A stretch of DNA of 59,819 nt, taken from positions 1 to 59,819 of IMG/VR virus record IMGVR_UViG_3300033149_006677. One strand, written 5' to 3'. Both the position numbers and the translations under genes were made by a program. Positions within the stretch are counted from its first letter, which is position 1; each line of letters starts with the position of its first letter. Positions 39,334-47,293 of this stretch are shown here, in pieces. Below the pieces are notes generated by a model. The model searched no databases. It was not told the DNA's origin and saw only the letters and a list, made by a program, of their open reading frames with translations. The DNA is from a virus.

Positions 39334-40266
39334 ATGGAAAAGCTAAAACTCGGTTCATTGGAAATTGCCTACGAAAAGGCTGAGGACTTGCCAGCGCTCT
39401 TTGAAAAGATGCGCAAACTCATGGCTTCTATTGGAGCGATGAAAAAGGATGGCAAGAACACATACTTTGGATACAAATTTGTATCCTATGAGGCGATGGC
39501 TGCGACCATCAGAGCTTCTCTGGTGAATGTTGGCCTTGCCTTTTTTGTGTGCATCGACGACGTTACGGTCGAGAATGGCAAAGAAACCACGGTGGTTGTT
39601 CGAGGTAGAGAGGAAAAGAGTGTGCCGCGCAATCATCGGCTTGTGACGGGGGCGTTGTATTTCGCAGATGTTAACACGGGTGCGATCGTGCGCGTGCCGT
39701 GGGCTGGTGAGTCATTCGATAGCTCTGACAAGGGCTTGGCTAAAGCCGCGACATTCTTGGAGAAGTACGGCTTGCTACGCAACATTCTTGGCACCGAAGA
39801 GGGCGAGGTTGATCCAGATATGGATGCCGATCTCGTTCATCACTCTAGGCCGGTGGTGAAAAAGAAAGGAGAGGATGAGCGATTTACGTATATGCTTGGG
39901 GCGATTGAGCCTGTAGCAAAGAGGCTGAAGTTAGATGCGGAAAAGCTTCTCTATGCTATCACTGGCAAAAAGACGTTCGAGGAATTGCTGCAACTGTTCC
40001 CTACGATTGCCAAAGAAAAGAAAAGCCTTAATGCGTTTATCGAGAGTATGGTGATGGCTGCTGAGGTGCTTTACGCATGTCACCAAGCGCGATCTGAGGG
40101 CTTGACCGTGCCGAAATTAGTGGAGGTGCTCAAAAACGAAAACATGCTATCTCGGTACGATGAGAAATATGGTCGGGCCAATATCCTGTTCATCAACAGG
40201 CAAGCTGGTATTGAAGACATCGTGGATGTTTGGGTTAGTGCTGGCGAGGAGTTAGGAGGACTATGA
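39334..40266 (+). CDS. erf: ERF-family single-strand annealing protein, 310 aa
   Basis: Anneals complementary single strands in phage recombination. The N-terminal 150 residues carry the ERF pattern: KMRKLMASIGAMKKDGKNTY, FGYKFVSYEAMAATIRASLV, and SSDKGLAKAATFLEKYGLLR. Strong AGGAGGG site after a dedicated promoter. Longer than usual (about 200), with a C-terminal helical extension that may bind the clamp or SSB encoded next to it. Confidence 0.8.
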   Translation: MEKLKLGSLEIAYEKAEDLPALFEKMRKLMASIGAMKKDGKNTYFGYKFVSYEAMAATIRASLVNVGLAFFVCIDDVTVENGKETTVVVRGREEKSVPRNHRLVTGALYFADVNTGAIVRVPWAGESFDSSDKGLAKAATFLEKYGLLRNILGTEEGEVDPDMDADLVHHSRPVVKKKGEDERFTYMLGAIEPVAKRLKLDAEKLLYAITGKKTFEELLQLFPTIAKEKKSLNAFIESMVMAAEVLYACHQARSEGLTVPKLVEVLKNENMLSRYDEKYGRANILFINRQAGIEDIVDVWVSAGEELGGL

Positions 40267-41366
40267 GAATGAAGGTATCGCGTAACGTTTTGAACTACGG
40301 CTTGAACTTGGTATCCAGGGTTGTGCCGACGCGTGCTGGGCTGCCGATTTACACGTGTGTGCTTTTTGATGCGTCACCAGATGGGCTTGTGCTGACGGGT
40401 ACGGATGTAGAGAGAACCATTCGGTGCAAGCTGCCAGCGGATGTGGATGAGGGCTTTACTGTGGCTGTCGGCTGTCGTCTTCTGCGTGACTTGGTAAAAG
40501 CGATGACCGCTGATGATATAGATGTCAACATAGAGGGCAAAAGCATGGTGCTGAAGTCAGAGCACATGCGATATACATTGGACATCATGAGAGCTGAGGA
40601 TTTCCCAGAGTTTGTGATGCCAGAAGTTGAGCCCGTAGTGGCTATGTTATCTGATCTAGCTGCTGCTATCAAGCAGGTGTCGTTTGCGGCGTCATCTGAG
40701 GTGTCGCGGCCTGTTCTCACGGGTGTTCACATGGTGCTTGATGGGGAAAGGCTTGAGCTTGGTGCTGCGGATGGATACCGTCTATCCAGGACGAAAATAG
40801 ACGCGCATGGCAAGCCGTTTGATGTGATTGTGCCTGTCGGTGCGTTACGCGAGCTTGCTGTGCTGGCAGATGTGAGCGAGGTGGTTGAGATCAGGCTAGC
40901 CCCGAATCGTCCACAAATCGTATTTGACATTGGCGATATTATCATCGCGTCTCAGCTGTTGGAGGGGGCTTATCCAGATTTTGACGCGATTATTCCAAAG
41001 GAGCATAAAGTTTCTGTAAAGATGGACAAGGGGCGATTCGCTTCTGCGGTTCGGGCTGCGTCTATTCTGTCATCTAGATCGGAGGTGTCGAGGATATTAA
41101 AGAGCTCCTATATCGATCTAGAGATAACAGGCGATGGCGTCATCGTTAAGAGTGGGGTTTCTGGTGTTGGTAGCATGGTTAGTCAGGTGCCTGCTACAGT
41201 AGAGGGTGAGGCGATGTCACTATCCGTGGCGGCGCGGTTTTTGCAAGATGCTTTAGGCGCGATAGAAGAAGATGAGGTTAGTATCTATTTGCAAGAACCG
41301 TTGGCGCCGATGCTTATCTTAGGTGGCGAATTTCCAGAGCAAGTGGTTATGCCAGCTAGTAGGTGA
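40263..41366 (+). CDS. dnaN: DnaN-like DNA polymerase sliding clamp, 367 aa
   Basis: Beta clamp that tethers polymerases to DNA. Length equals bacterial DnaN (366). Three-domain pattern with internal repeats: a first domain with LPIYTCVLFDASPDGLVLTG, a second with RPVLTGVHMVLDGERLELGA and DGYRLSR, and a C-terminal PMLILGGEF strand. Start overlaps the ERF stop (ATGA) with GGAGG upstream. No polymerase gene is in the window, so it probably acts with the host polymerase or steers ERF, nuclease or methylase proteins. Confidence 0.9.
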   Translation: MRMKVSRNVLNYGLNLVSRVVPTRAGLPIYTCVLFDASPDGLVLTGTDVERTIRCKLPADVDEGFTVAVGCRLLRDLVKAMTADDIDVNIEGKSMVLKSEHMRYTLDIMRAEDFPEFVMPEVEPVVAMLSDLAAAIKQVSFAASSEVSRPVLTGVHMVLDGERLELGAADGYRLSRTKIDAHGKPFDVIVPVGALRELAVLADVSEVVEIRLAPNRPQIVFDIGDIIIASQLLEGAYPDFDAIIPKEHKVSVKMDKGRFASAVRAASILSSRSEVSRILKSSYIDLEITGDGVIVKSGVSGVGSMVSQVPATVEGEAMSLSVAARFLQDALGAIEEDEVSIYLQEPLAPMLILGGEFPEQVVMPASR

Positions 41367-41372
41367 AGGATC

Positions 41373-41537
41373 ATGAATGAAGGTTTTGTTCAAATCGAGG
41401 AAAAGATCGACGAGCTCATGGCCTATATGGTGGCCGTGGGAGTGGTAAAAACGATCGGTGAGATTAGGAAGATAAAGGAATTGGCCGAGGAAATTATTAG
41501 GGCCTGCGAGCAAGTGGAGGAGAATGCCGAGGGATGA
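41373..41537 (+). CDS. Small helical protein, 54 aa
   Basis: Starts 6 bases after the clamp stop; GAAGGA upstream. One long amphipathic helix with Glu/Lys heptads, so a coiled-coil adaptor is likely. Its TGA overlaps the start of the next gene. Not recognised. Confidence 0.6.
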   Translation: MNEGFVQIEEKIDELMAYMVAVGVVKTIGEIRKIKELAEEIIRACEQVEENAEG

Positions 41538-41839
41538 GGATAGCCATACACTTTTTGCTCATCGTTCTGATAAACATGGCGATAAGTGGAAAGGTGCGAA
41601 ACTTTTCGGCAAGCGTCTTTCTGTCTGGATTCTTGAGCTATCTACTCATAATGTTCATGGGTACGGTACTGAAATTCAAATTGGATCAGTGGTCTGAAGT
41701 CTGCTTTTGGTTACTTGGAATGTTTCTGAGTATAATTATCTGGCGCAATTCGAGCGCTAGCGATTCGGTTATATTGATAGTTACGCTTCTCATATCGCTT
41801 ATTGCCTGTGTGATTCTGCGGGCAATCTTTATGCTTTAG
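41534..41839 (+). CDS. Membrane protein with about four helices, 101 aa
   Basis: Hydrophobic segments near residues 5-17, 27-46, 54-70 and 78-100 with very short loops. Not recognised; could be a holin or a superinfection-exclusion protein, though its site between clamp and SSB genes is odd for either. Confidence 0.65.
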   Translation: MRIAIHFLLIVLINMAISGKVRNFSASVFLSGFLSYLLIMFMGTVLKFKLDQWSEVCFWLLGMFLSIIIWRNSSASDSVILIVTLLISLIACVILRAIFML

Positions 41840-41848
41840 GAAGGTAGA

Positions 41849-42244
41849 ATGTACAGTACAGCATTTATTATTGGGAATCTTGGTCGCGATCCAGAGCTTA
41901 GATATACAGCCAAGGGTACACCTGTCGCGCAATTGAATGTAGCGGTTACTAATGGTTATGGTGATAATCAGGAGACGGTGTGGTACACCGTCTCCGTCTT
42001 TGGTCGAATGGCTGAGCTGTGTGTGGAGTATCTGAAAACTGGTAGTATGGTGCACATTCGGGGGACAATTCGGAAGCCGTATGCGTATCTGTCGAGGGAT
42101 AATGAGCCGAGAGCAATCCTACAGATGGTTGCGCATGACATAAAATTCTTGTCTGGGATAAAGCGGAAGAGCACGAAAACAGAGAGCAAATTGCCGAAGG
42201 CGATAGAGGAAGCCGCGGAGGGTACGGAAGACATTCCATTCTAG
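41849..42244 (+). CDS. ssb: Single-stranded DNA-binding protein, 131 aa
   Basis: OB-fold SSB: FIIGNLGRDPELRYTAKGTP, VAQLNVAV, VWYTVSVFGRMAELC and GSMVHIRGTIR. The acidic C-terminal tip EDIPF is the partner-binding tail of bacterial SSB, so it can recruit the host proteins that bind SSB. AGGAAGG site upstream. Confidence 0.95.
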   Translation: MYSTAFIIGNLGRDPELRYTAKGTPVAQLNVAVTNGYGDNQETVWYTVSVFGRMAELCVEYLKTGSMVHIRGTIRKPYAYLSRDNEPRAILQMVAHDIKFLSGIKRKSTKTESKLPKAIEEAAEGTEDIPF

Positions 42245-42256
42245 GCAGGATGTCCT

Positions 42257-42595
42257 ATGCCGTATCGAAACAAAGAAGATAAGATCAATGAGGCCATAGA
42301 CAAAGTCGTATTTGAGGGCTTAACCGTTGGTAAAGCGGCCAAGGCGGTAGGTATCTATGATTCTAGTATTTACAGGTACCTAAAGAAGCACGGTATGAAT
42401 TCTACAATGCTTCTAGCCATGTCGAGGGCCATTCATGCACGGCAGGAGGGCAGATGTGATTTGTGCGGTATACTAGAAAGCGAAGATGATTCACCACATA
42501 TCAATGGACGCTGTGAGGTTTGTCGCAGCGTTTATGGCGATGCGCCTGTCGCAGAAGTCATGAGGAGAATTCTATTTCTGATAGATAATGCCTGA
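42257..42595 (+). CDS. HTH and zinc-ribbon protein, 112 aa
   Basis: The N-terminal helix-turn-helix (GLTVGKAAKAVGIYDSSIYRYLK) resembles transposase/resolvase-type domains; the C-terminal CDLC...CEVC pair would bind zinc. Overlaps the next gene by 8 bases. Likely a DNA-binding regulator or endonuclease accessory factor. Confidence 0.65.
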   Translation: MPYRNKEDKINEAIDKVVFEGLTVGKAAKAVGIYDSSIYRYLKKHGMNSTMLLAMSRAIHARQEGRCDLCGILESEDDSPHINGRCEVCRSVYGDAPVAEVMRRILFLIDNA

Positions 42596-42893
42596 TAAAG
42601 CAGATCGTAACACGAAAGAACTAGATAATGCGTTAGAACGTCTTGGTTGGTCGCTGATCAAGACACACGGTGTTGGTCGCTCCGCAATGCTTGGTGGTTT
42701 TCCAGATCGCATAGGCGTAAGGGATTGGCACATCTGCTTTTTCGAATACAAGTCTATAAATGGTAAACTCACGCCGGCGCAAAAGAAATTTAGGGATACG
42801 TATGCGGCGCCGTATGTGATTTTACGCAAGCCTGATGATGCAGTCTGGTTTACGCAAGAGGTATGGCCGTGGATAGTGAAAAATTGCGGTTGA
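42588..42893 (+). CDS. VRR-NUC domain nuclease, 101 aa
   Basis: Stand-alone PD-(D/E)XK-type nuclease, a Holliday-junction-resolvase-like family. GVGRSAMLGGFPDRIGV holds the first acidic residue; FFEYKSINGKLTPAQKKF gives the ExK active site and the Gln of the VRR motif. Usual length for phage members (about 100). Located with ERF and HNH genes. Confidence 0.85.
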   Translation: MPDKADRNTKELDNALERLGWSLIKTHGVGRSAMLGGFPDRIGVRDWHICFFEYKSINGKLTPAQKKFRDTYAAPYVILRKPDDAVWFTQEVWPWIVKNCG

Positions 42894-43186
42894 AGGTACT
42901 AGAGCGGGATAGTTATCTCTGCATCAATTGTCTGTGTGAAGGGCGACTGAAGCAGGCGGAGGATGTGCATCATATTGTTCACCGCGGAAAGGCGCCCGAA
43001 TCGCTTATCTGGCGATTAGAGAATATGATTTCGTTATGTCGAGATTGCCACAACAGGGCCAATTCTAAGGAAGCAAAATTACGGCATCTGCGTTTCATGG
43101 AAAAGCGATATGGTTACAAATATGAGGAACAACCATGGATCGGGATACTGGGGCGAGCGTCTTTGCGCAAAGATATTTTGCCCTAA
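42863..43186 (+). CDS. HNH endonuclease, 107 aa
   Basis: CINC (Zn pair) followed by EDVHHIVHRG, LENMISLCRDCHNRAN: a complete HNH core with the structural zinc. Overlaps the VRR nuclease by 31 bases. May be a packaging-associated or homing nuclease; in this phage it sits with the recombination genes. Confidence 0.85.
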   Translation: MAVDSEKLRLKVLERDSYLCINCLCEGRLKQAEDVHHIVHRGKAPESLIWRLENMISLCRDCHNRANSKEAKLRHLRFMEKRYGYKYEEQPWIGILGRASLRKDILP

Positions 43187-43187
43187 C

Positions 43188-43216
43188 TTGACAAACTCAG
43201 CAAAGTGTGCTATAGT
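43188..43216 (+). promoter_or_regulatory. Promoter of the accessory operon
   Basis: TTGACA (43188-43193), 17-bp spacer ending GTGTGC, TATAGT (43211-43216). Confidence 0.85.
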
Positions 43217-43221
43217 ATAGT

Positions 43222-43379
43222 TGTCAAGCGAAAAAGCCTGGTCTAGTCTTCCGTAGGGAGGACTATATTATAAAAAATTCCTGGTATCTAGAGCCATCAA
43301 GTGAAGAGAAAACGCCAACCAAGTGGGGATAAGATGACCAGGGCTTATCCCCATACAAGCAAAAGAAAGCGAGGCCAGA
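43222..43379 (+). other. Structured 5' leader of the accessory operon
   Basis: About 155 nt without a supported ORF. An 8-bp hairpin (AGUCUUCC, loop GUAG, GGAGGACU) lies near 43244-43263, and a TGGGGATAAG/CTTATCCCCA stem of 10 bp near 43324-43353. The loop of the second stem (GACCAGGG) is complementary to AGCCUGGUC near 43234-43242, so a pseudoknot is possible. Candidate regulatory leader; no known class recognised. Confidence 0.45.
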
Positions 43380-43721
43380 ATGAGCGATCTTTATGTCCAT
43401 CTCGTAGACCAAGAGGGGTATTCAGAGGCTGAGGCTGCCGAAGCCGTGGATTTAGCCGTACAAGATCATACAGCTTGGCGAGCTAAGGCAAGGAGGATGG
43501 CAAAGAAAAGGATGAGGGAAAAGCCGATCGACCAGGAATTGTACAGGCTGGCGCAGAATCTTGAGGATATGGCACTGCTATTGAGCAACATCCCTGAAAA
43601 GGGTGCCGAGCGGGACACGGTGTTGGAGGTGATCAAGTATGACATGAAAGGGATGGCGATGAAGTTCGGTGAGATGATCGATGAGCTAGACAAAGAGATG
43701 GGCAATGGGCGATGGGGGTGA
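43380..43721 (+). CDS. Hypothetical helical protein, 113 aa
   Basis: First gene of the accessory operon. N-terminal acidic region, a basic AKARRMAKKRMREKP helix, then amphipathic helices with Met/Leu/Glu heptads. A GCGAGG site. Not recognised. Confidence 0.65.
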   Translation: MSDLYVHLVDQEGYSEAEAAEAVDLAVQDHTAWRAKARRMAKKRMREKPIDQELYRLAQNLEDMALLLSNIPEKGAERDTVLEVIKYDMKGMAMKFGEMIDELDKEMGNGRWG

Positions 43722-43724
43722 AGG

Positions 43725-43961
43725 ATGCCAGATATTGCTACCATAAACGAAAAGCTGGATGACTATGCAGAGCAGCTAGCTATGCTATCCGACATAATCA
43801 AGGGTCGTAACTACATGTTGGATAGTGCAGGGCAAAAGGAATTGTGCCAGTTTATTATTGAGGATGTGCACAATATCATTATGGCGTCACTATTAGTGTA
43901 CATCGATCTGAAAGAGGTTGTAGAGGAGGGTGCAAATGAGCGCTCTGTCAGTAATCGGTAG
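43725..43961 (+). CDS. Hypothetical protein, 78 aa
   Basis: Small helical protein, 3 bases after the previous stop. Its 3' end overlaps a 33-codon membrane ORF. Not recognised. Confidence 0.6.
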   Translation: MPDIATINEKLDDYAEQLAMLSDIIKGRNYMLDSAGQKELCQFIIEDVHNIIMASLLVYIDLKEVVEEGANERSVSNR

Positions 43962-44037
43962 TTTCTGTTGTGGCTTTTTGGTGCTCTGCATGTTGCTATT
44001 CGCGATTGACGTTATGTTGAGGGGAAGGGGCATGTAA
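43936..44037 (+). CDS. Single-pass membrane peptide, 33 aa
   Basis: AGGAGGG precedes the ATG (43936). Almost entirely one hydrophobic, Cys-containing helix (SVIGSFCCGFLVLCMLLFAI) with a basic RGRGM end. Its TAA overlaps the next ATG (TAATG), which argues for translation. Confidence 0.6.
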   Translation: MSALSVIGSFCCGFLVLCMLLFAIDVMLRGRGM

Positions 44038-44495
44038 TGGTTGCGGAAAAGAGGCACAATGGCTTACTGCTCTTTTTCGTCGCCGGCATCGTTATTGCTC
44101 TGGTTTGGCTTAGTTGTGTGCCGAGCACATGTGTACAGAAGACGACTGTTCTAATGGGTGATATACGTGTAAAGCTACGTGCCGACAACCATGCGTTTGA
44201 GAAACATGGGACTTCGGCGTGGGACTATCTTCGGAAGCACAATTACCAAGAGGTGTGGCACAGTGAAAAAAGGCAAGCATTTATGGTAGATCATTGTGAC
44301 GTGCGCACGAATATGTGCGCCGTTATGTTTTTAGGGGCGAGGGATTTAAAGACCAGCAATCTGAGCCTCTTAACCAGAGCTGAGCTGGATGCGCTTATAG
44401 ACAATCGCCTACAGTTGACGTGCTTTTGGATGCCACGGGCGCGTCTGCTTCGTAAGGCTGCAATAGATCGGTACGTAAGATTATGGCCGAGGTGA
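44037..44495 (+). CDS. Signal-anchored hypothetical protein, 152 aa
   Basis: An N-terminal membrane anchor (residues 9-27, LLLFFVAGIVIALVWLSC) follows a positively charged start, so the remainder is probably outside the cytoplasm. Several Cys could form disulfides (VPSTC, HCDVRTNMC). Not recognised. Translation coupled to the preceding membrane peptide. Confidence 0.6.
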   Translation: MVAEKRHNGLLLFFVAGIVIALVWLSCVPSTCVQKTTVLMGDIRVKLRADNHAFEKHGTSAWDYLRKHNYQEVWHSEKRQAFMVDHCDVRTNMCAVMFLGARDLKTSNLSLLTRAELDALIDNRLQLTCFWMPRARLLRKAAIDRYVRLWPR

Positions 44496-44502
44496 TAAGG
44501 CA

Positions 44503-44967
44503 ATGGACTTTGTATTTGATGCACCTTCTCGATTGGATGAAATAAAGAATCTCGAAAATTCATGCGTCATAGATGGCGGATTTACCGTAGAGTATTCCTT
44601 TGATCGTCAGTGTTGGAAGTCTTTGGATGTTGAGTCGGCCACTTTGTTTCCTGACGATGTCCGTATTATTTGGAGTAGGTGGTTTGGGCCATTTAGGGTC
44701 AAGTGGCATAAAAGCGAGCCTAGGGTAGTGGCTACCACACGTGACACGGCCGCAATAGATTTATTCAGGGCAGCTAGTGTTTGTAATGTGCCGTGGTGGA
44801 TTCGGTGTTCGGGAGAAATTATAGAGGCCCTACTTACAGGAGAGCCCGATCATTTTCTGTATATCATGTGTTATGGCATGTATGTCGAGGACACCAAGAT
44901 AGAGGATGGATATTGTGTGGTGACTGTCTCTATGAGCGGTCCGAGATGTTATATCGAGAGTAGTTAG
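44503..44967 (+). CDS. Hypothetical protein, 154 aa
   Basis: Soluble mixed alpha/beta protein with several Trp and Cys. GGTGATAAGG upstream. No motif recognised. Confidence 0.6.
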   Translation: MDFVFDAPSRLDEIKNLENSCVIDGGFTVEYSFDRQCWKSLDVESATLFPDDVRIIWSRWFGPFRVKWHKSEPRVVATTRDTAAIDLFRAASVCNVPWWIRCSGEIIEALLTGEPDHFLYIMCYGMYVEDTKIEDGYCVVTVSMSGPRCYIESS

Positions 44968-44977
44968 GAGGATTACT

Positions 44978-45463
44978 ATGGCTGAAGAGATTCTTGCGCC
45001 CGCCCCCATTCCCGAAACAGAGAAATGCAAAGTCTTTCTATCGGGATCGATAGAAATGGGGACCGCCCATAAATGGCGGAGAAAAATTATTGATGCACTG
45101 TTGAGTGAGCGCGTTGTTTTTCTCAACCCGCGGAGGGAAGACTGGGATTCGTCTTGGTCACAGAGCGTTGATAATCCAGCCTTTGTTGAGCAAGTGGAAT
45201 GGGAACTTGCCGGTTTGGAGCAAGCAGATGTAATCGCCGTGCATTTCCAACCAGGCACAAAAAGCTCCATCACACTCTTAGAGCTCGGCTTGTGGGCTGT
45301 TGAGTGTAGGAGGGGTGATAAGAAAATTATCGTGCATTGTCCCGAAGGCTTCTGGCGCAAGGGGAACGTGGATATTGTGTGTAAACGATATGGTATCCGA
45401 CAGGTTGACTCAGTGGATGAGCTTATTGAGGCATTAAGAGAAGCGATTCATCGGCGTGGGTAA
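44978..45463 (+). CDS. Nucleoside 2-deoxyribosyltransferase-like protein, 161 aa
   Basis: VFLSGSIEMGTAHKWR opening, FLNPRREDWDSSW, then WELAGLEQADVIAVHF and SSITLLELGLWA correspond to the DRT-like fold, with a likely catalytic Glu in LLELG. Such enzymes swap or remove bases of deoxynucleosides, so the phage may recycle or modify its nucleotide pool or destroy a signalling nucleotide. AGGAGG site. Confidence 0.75.
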   Translation: MAEEILAPAPIPETEKCKVFLSGSIEMGTAHKWRRKIIDALLSERVVFLNPRREDWDSSWSQSVDNPAFVEQVEWELAGLEQADVIAVHFQPGTKSSITLLELGLWAVECRRGDKKIIVHCPEGFWRKGNVDIVCKRYGIRQVDSVDELIEALREAIHRRG

Positions 45464-45508
45464 AGATAGGTATCTAGGTACTACATGACCAAGATAGGAG
45501 GAATGAGA

Positions 45509-45937
45509 GTGAGGTTCTTTGTTATTCTGAACGTGAAGAATCTTGAAAAGGGAGAGCAGGTATGGCCGAAGGATAAGCCTGGTGGGCTCGCACTTGTGGA
45601 CAGGATTCGAGAAGAGTATCCGCAGGTGTCGCTCTCTGACATCGTTTCCGAGCCCATTCAGCGCTACAGACAGAAAGGCAAACGCGTAGCGATAGAGATC
45701 CATGATGAGGGACTTATCCGAGAGATCGGTAGGCGCTCTGGCGCATTCATGAACCACAATGCTGTTGAGGTTGATGTTAGCCTTGGGCTTTTGCAGGAGC
45801 GTTATTTGATTTGGGATGTGAAGCGAAGTGATTACGGGACGCTCCTGGTCGCCGAGATTTTGATGGATAAGTTTATTCTCGATTGGTTTGGGCGGATTCG
45901 CTGGCGCCCAGTAAAAGTGAAGTCATGGATGCTATAG
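45509..45937 (+). CDS. Paralogue family A protein (third copy), 142 aa
   Basis: The start is taken as GTG 45509, which has AGGAGG 7 bases upstream; an in-frame ATG at 45485 lacks a site. It shares the order of motifs of the proteins at 2522-3010 and 3022-3432: an N-terminal FFVILNV strand, GGLALVDRIREEY, and NAVEVDV. Similarity is low, so it is an old duplicate. Unlike its relatives it is transcribed rightward. Confidence 0.65.
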   Translation: MRFFVILNVKNLEKGEQVWPKDKPGGLALVDRIREEYPQVSLSDIVSEPIQRYRQKGKRVAIEIHDEGLIREIGRRSGAFMNHNAVEVDVSLGLLQERYLIWDVKRSDYGTLLVAEILMDKFILDWFGRIRWRPVKVKSWML

Positions 45938-45957
45938 TTTAAGTGGTGAGGTGCTGA

Positions 45958-46182
45958 ATGCTGGGCGTAAGTGAATGCCGGTTGGTCATTCGGTTGGCAT
46001 CAGAGCTTGCTGAGTGTTTGAGAAAATACGACAAATTGAATGCTCGTAGTGATGATATCGAGCCGAGGGCATCGGCTGATATGCTGAATACTATGGAGAG
46101 GGAGATTGCTTCTCTCATGGGCGAGATCGAAACCGCTACGGTTGATTTTTGGGGTAGCAATGCTTGGCTGTTTGAAGAATGA
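45958..46182 (+). CDS. Hypothetical helical protein, 74 aa
   Basis: Helical, with GGTGAGG upstream. Its last 11 codons belong to a 112-bp segment duplicated at 46845-46956. Not recognised. Confidence 0.6.
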   Translation: MLGVSECRLVIRLASELAECLRKYDKLNARSDDIEPRASADMLNTMEREIASLMGEIETATVDFWGSNAWLFEE

Positions 46183-46262
46183 TGATAAATGGAGGAGAAA
46201 ACTAAAGTGGGGATGTTAGTCTACACCTTTGGTTACCAGGGGCGCGATCCGCAAGAGTTGCT
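46151..46262 (+). repeat. Duplicated 112-bp segment, first copy
   Basis: About nine in ten positions match 46845-46956. It spans the 3' end of the 74-aa gene, the ribosome binding region and the first 25 codons of the DUF488 gene. Scar of a tandem duplication. Confidence 0.85.
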
Positions 46263-46851
46263 AATGTTGTCGAGGCGACATAAGGCTGCAATAATCGATG
46301 TGCGCTATCATCCGCTGTCCGAGGACAAGCGGTGGAACAAGGGTGCGCTCAAAAGGCTGTTTCGAGAGCACTATTTTTGGATCCGCGATTTCGCAAGCGT
46401 CCGCGATGTGTGTGATGGCAAGGCGAGAATCGTGAATTTTTGGAGTGGTGTGAAGAAGTTGAGAGAGCTTTATTATTGCTCATATATACTTCTTTGCGAG
46501 GAAGAGCATCCAGATGACTGTCATAGAACGACCGTCGCCAAGTGGTTAGACGAAGAAGTGGCTGGATTTGAGTACAAGGGCGACATGGGCAATATGGATG
46601 TTGTCTTTGTGGAATCGGTGGTCTTTAGCTGGTTAGTGTCATTGACCAAGCGCCGCGGAGAAAGCGGGAGAAATCCGCGCCTCGGCTTTACAAAGGTAAT
46701 CTCTGGTTGGTGCGTTATTCCTGGCTGTGAGAAGCAACCATACATTGGGATTGAGATGTATGGAACCGACAAGGAAATTCGCAGGATGGTTGATAAGGCT
46801 ATACAGAGGCGGTTTGCTCAAGCGTATGTACATGTTTTCGAGAAGGGGTAG
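46189..46851 (+). CDS. DUF488-family protein with C-terminal extension, 220 aa
   Basis: DUF488 core: VYTFGYQGRDPQELL, IIDVRYHPLSEDKRWNK, and LLCEEEHPDDCHRTTVAKWL (conserved Cys-His-Arg). The family is thought to be enzymatic or nucleic-acid-related, but its reaction is not established. Residues 125-220 are an extra domain with CVIPGCEKQP. It has a tandem paralogue at 46883-47293 that lacks this domain. Confidence 0.85.
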   Translation: MEEKTKVGMLVYTFGYQGRDPQELLMLSRRHKAAIIDVRYHPLSEDKRWNKGALKRLFREHYFWIRDFASVRDVCDGKARIVNFWSGVKKLRELYYCSYILLCEEEHPDDCHRTTVAKWLDEEVAGFEYKGDMGNMDVVFVESVVFSWLVSLTKRRGESGRNPRLGFTKVISGWCVIPGCEKQPYIGIEMYGTDKEIRRMVDKAIQRRFAQAYVHVFEKG

Positions 46852-46956
46852 TAATGCTTGGCTGTTTGGAGAATGATGATAAATGGAGAAGAAAACTAGA
46901 GTTGGAATGTTAGTTTACACATTTGGTTACCAGGGGCGCGATCCGCGAGAGTTGCT
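46845..46956 (+). repeat. Duplicated 112-bp segment, second copy
   Basis: Second copy of 46151-46262. Before the second DUF488 start it retains a remnant of the 74-aa gene's last codons in the same order, which fixes the breakpoint in that gene. Confidence 0.85.
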
Positions 46957-47293
46957 TACGCTTTGCAAGCGTAAGGATGCCGTTGTGGTCGATGTGCGTT
47001 ATTCGCCACGATCTAGAAACCCGCGTTGGAATAGGCGGATGCTAGAAAAAGTGCTTGGCGAGCGTTACGTCTGGATTCGCGAGTTTGGAAATAAAAACTA
47101 TGCGACTGGTGGCAGGATCAAGCTTGTGGACTTTGCCGCTGGAGTGGAGAAACTGAATGGCTTGCAGTATAATTGTTGTATCCTTCTTTGCCAAGAGGCG
47201 GATCCCGACAAGTGTCATCGGAAGGTGGTGGCAAGAATGTTGAATCGGCAGGGCTTTGTCTATCTTGGCGAGCTGAAAGGAAAAGCGAGATAA
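46883..47293 (+). CDS. DUF488-family protein, 136 aa
   Basis: Short DUF488: VYTFGYQGRDPRELL, VVDVRYSPRSRNPRWNR and LLCQEADPDKCHRKVVARML. Duplicate of the preceding gene but without the extra C-terminal domain. Its stop overlaps the start of the DUF5131 gene (TAATG), and DUF488 and DUF5131/Gp37-68 proteins are often neighbours in phages. Confidence 0.85.
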   Translation: MEKKTRVGMLVYTFGYQGRDPRELLTLCKRKDAVVVDVRYSPRSRNPRWNRRMLEKVLGERYVWIREFGNKNYATGGRIKLVDFAAGVEKLNGLQYNCCILLCQEADPDKCHRKVVARMLNRQGFVYLGELKGKAR

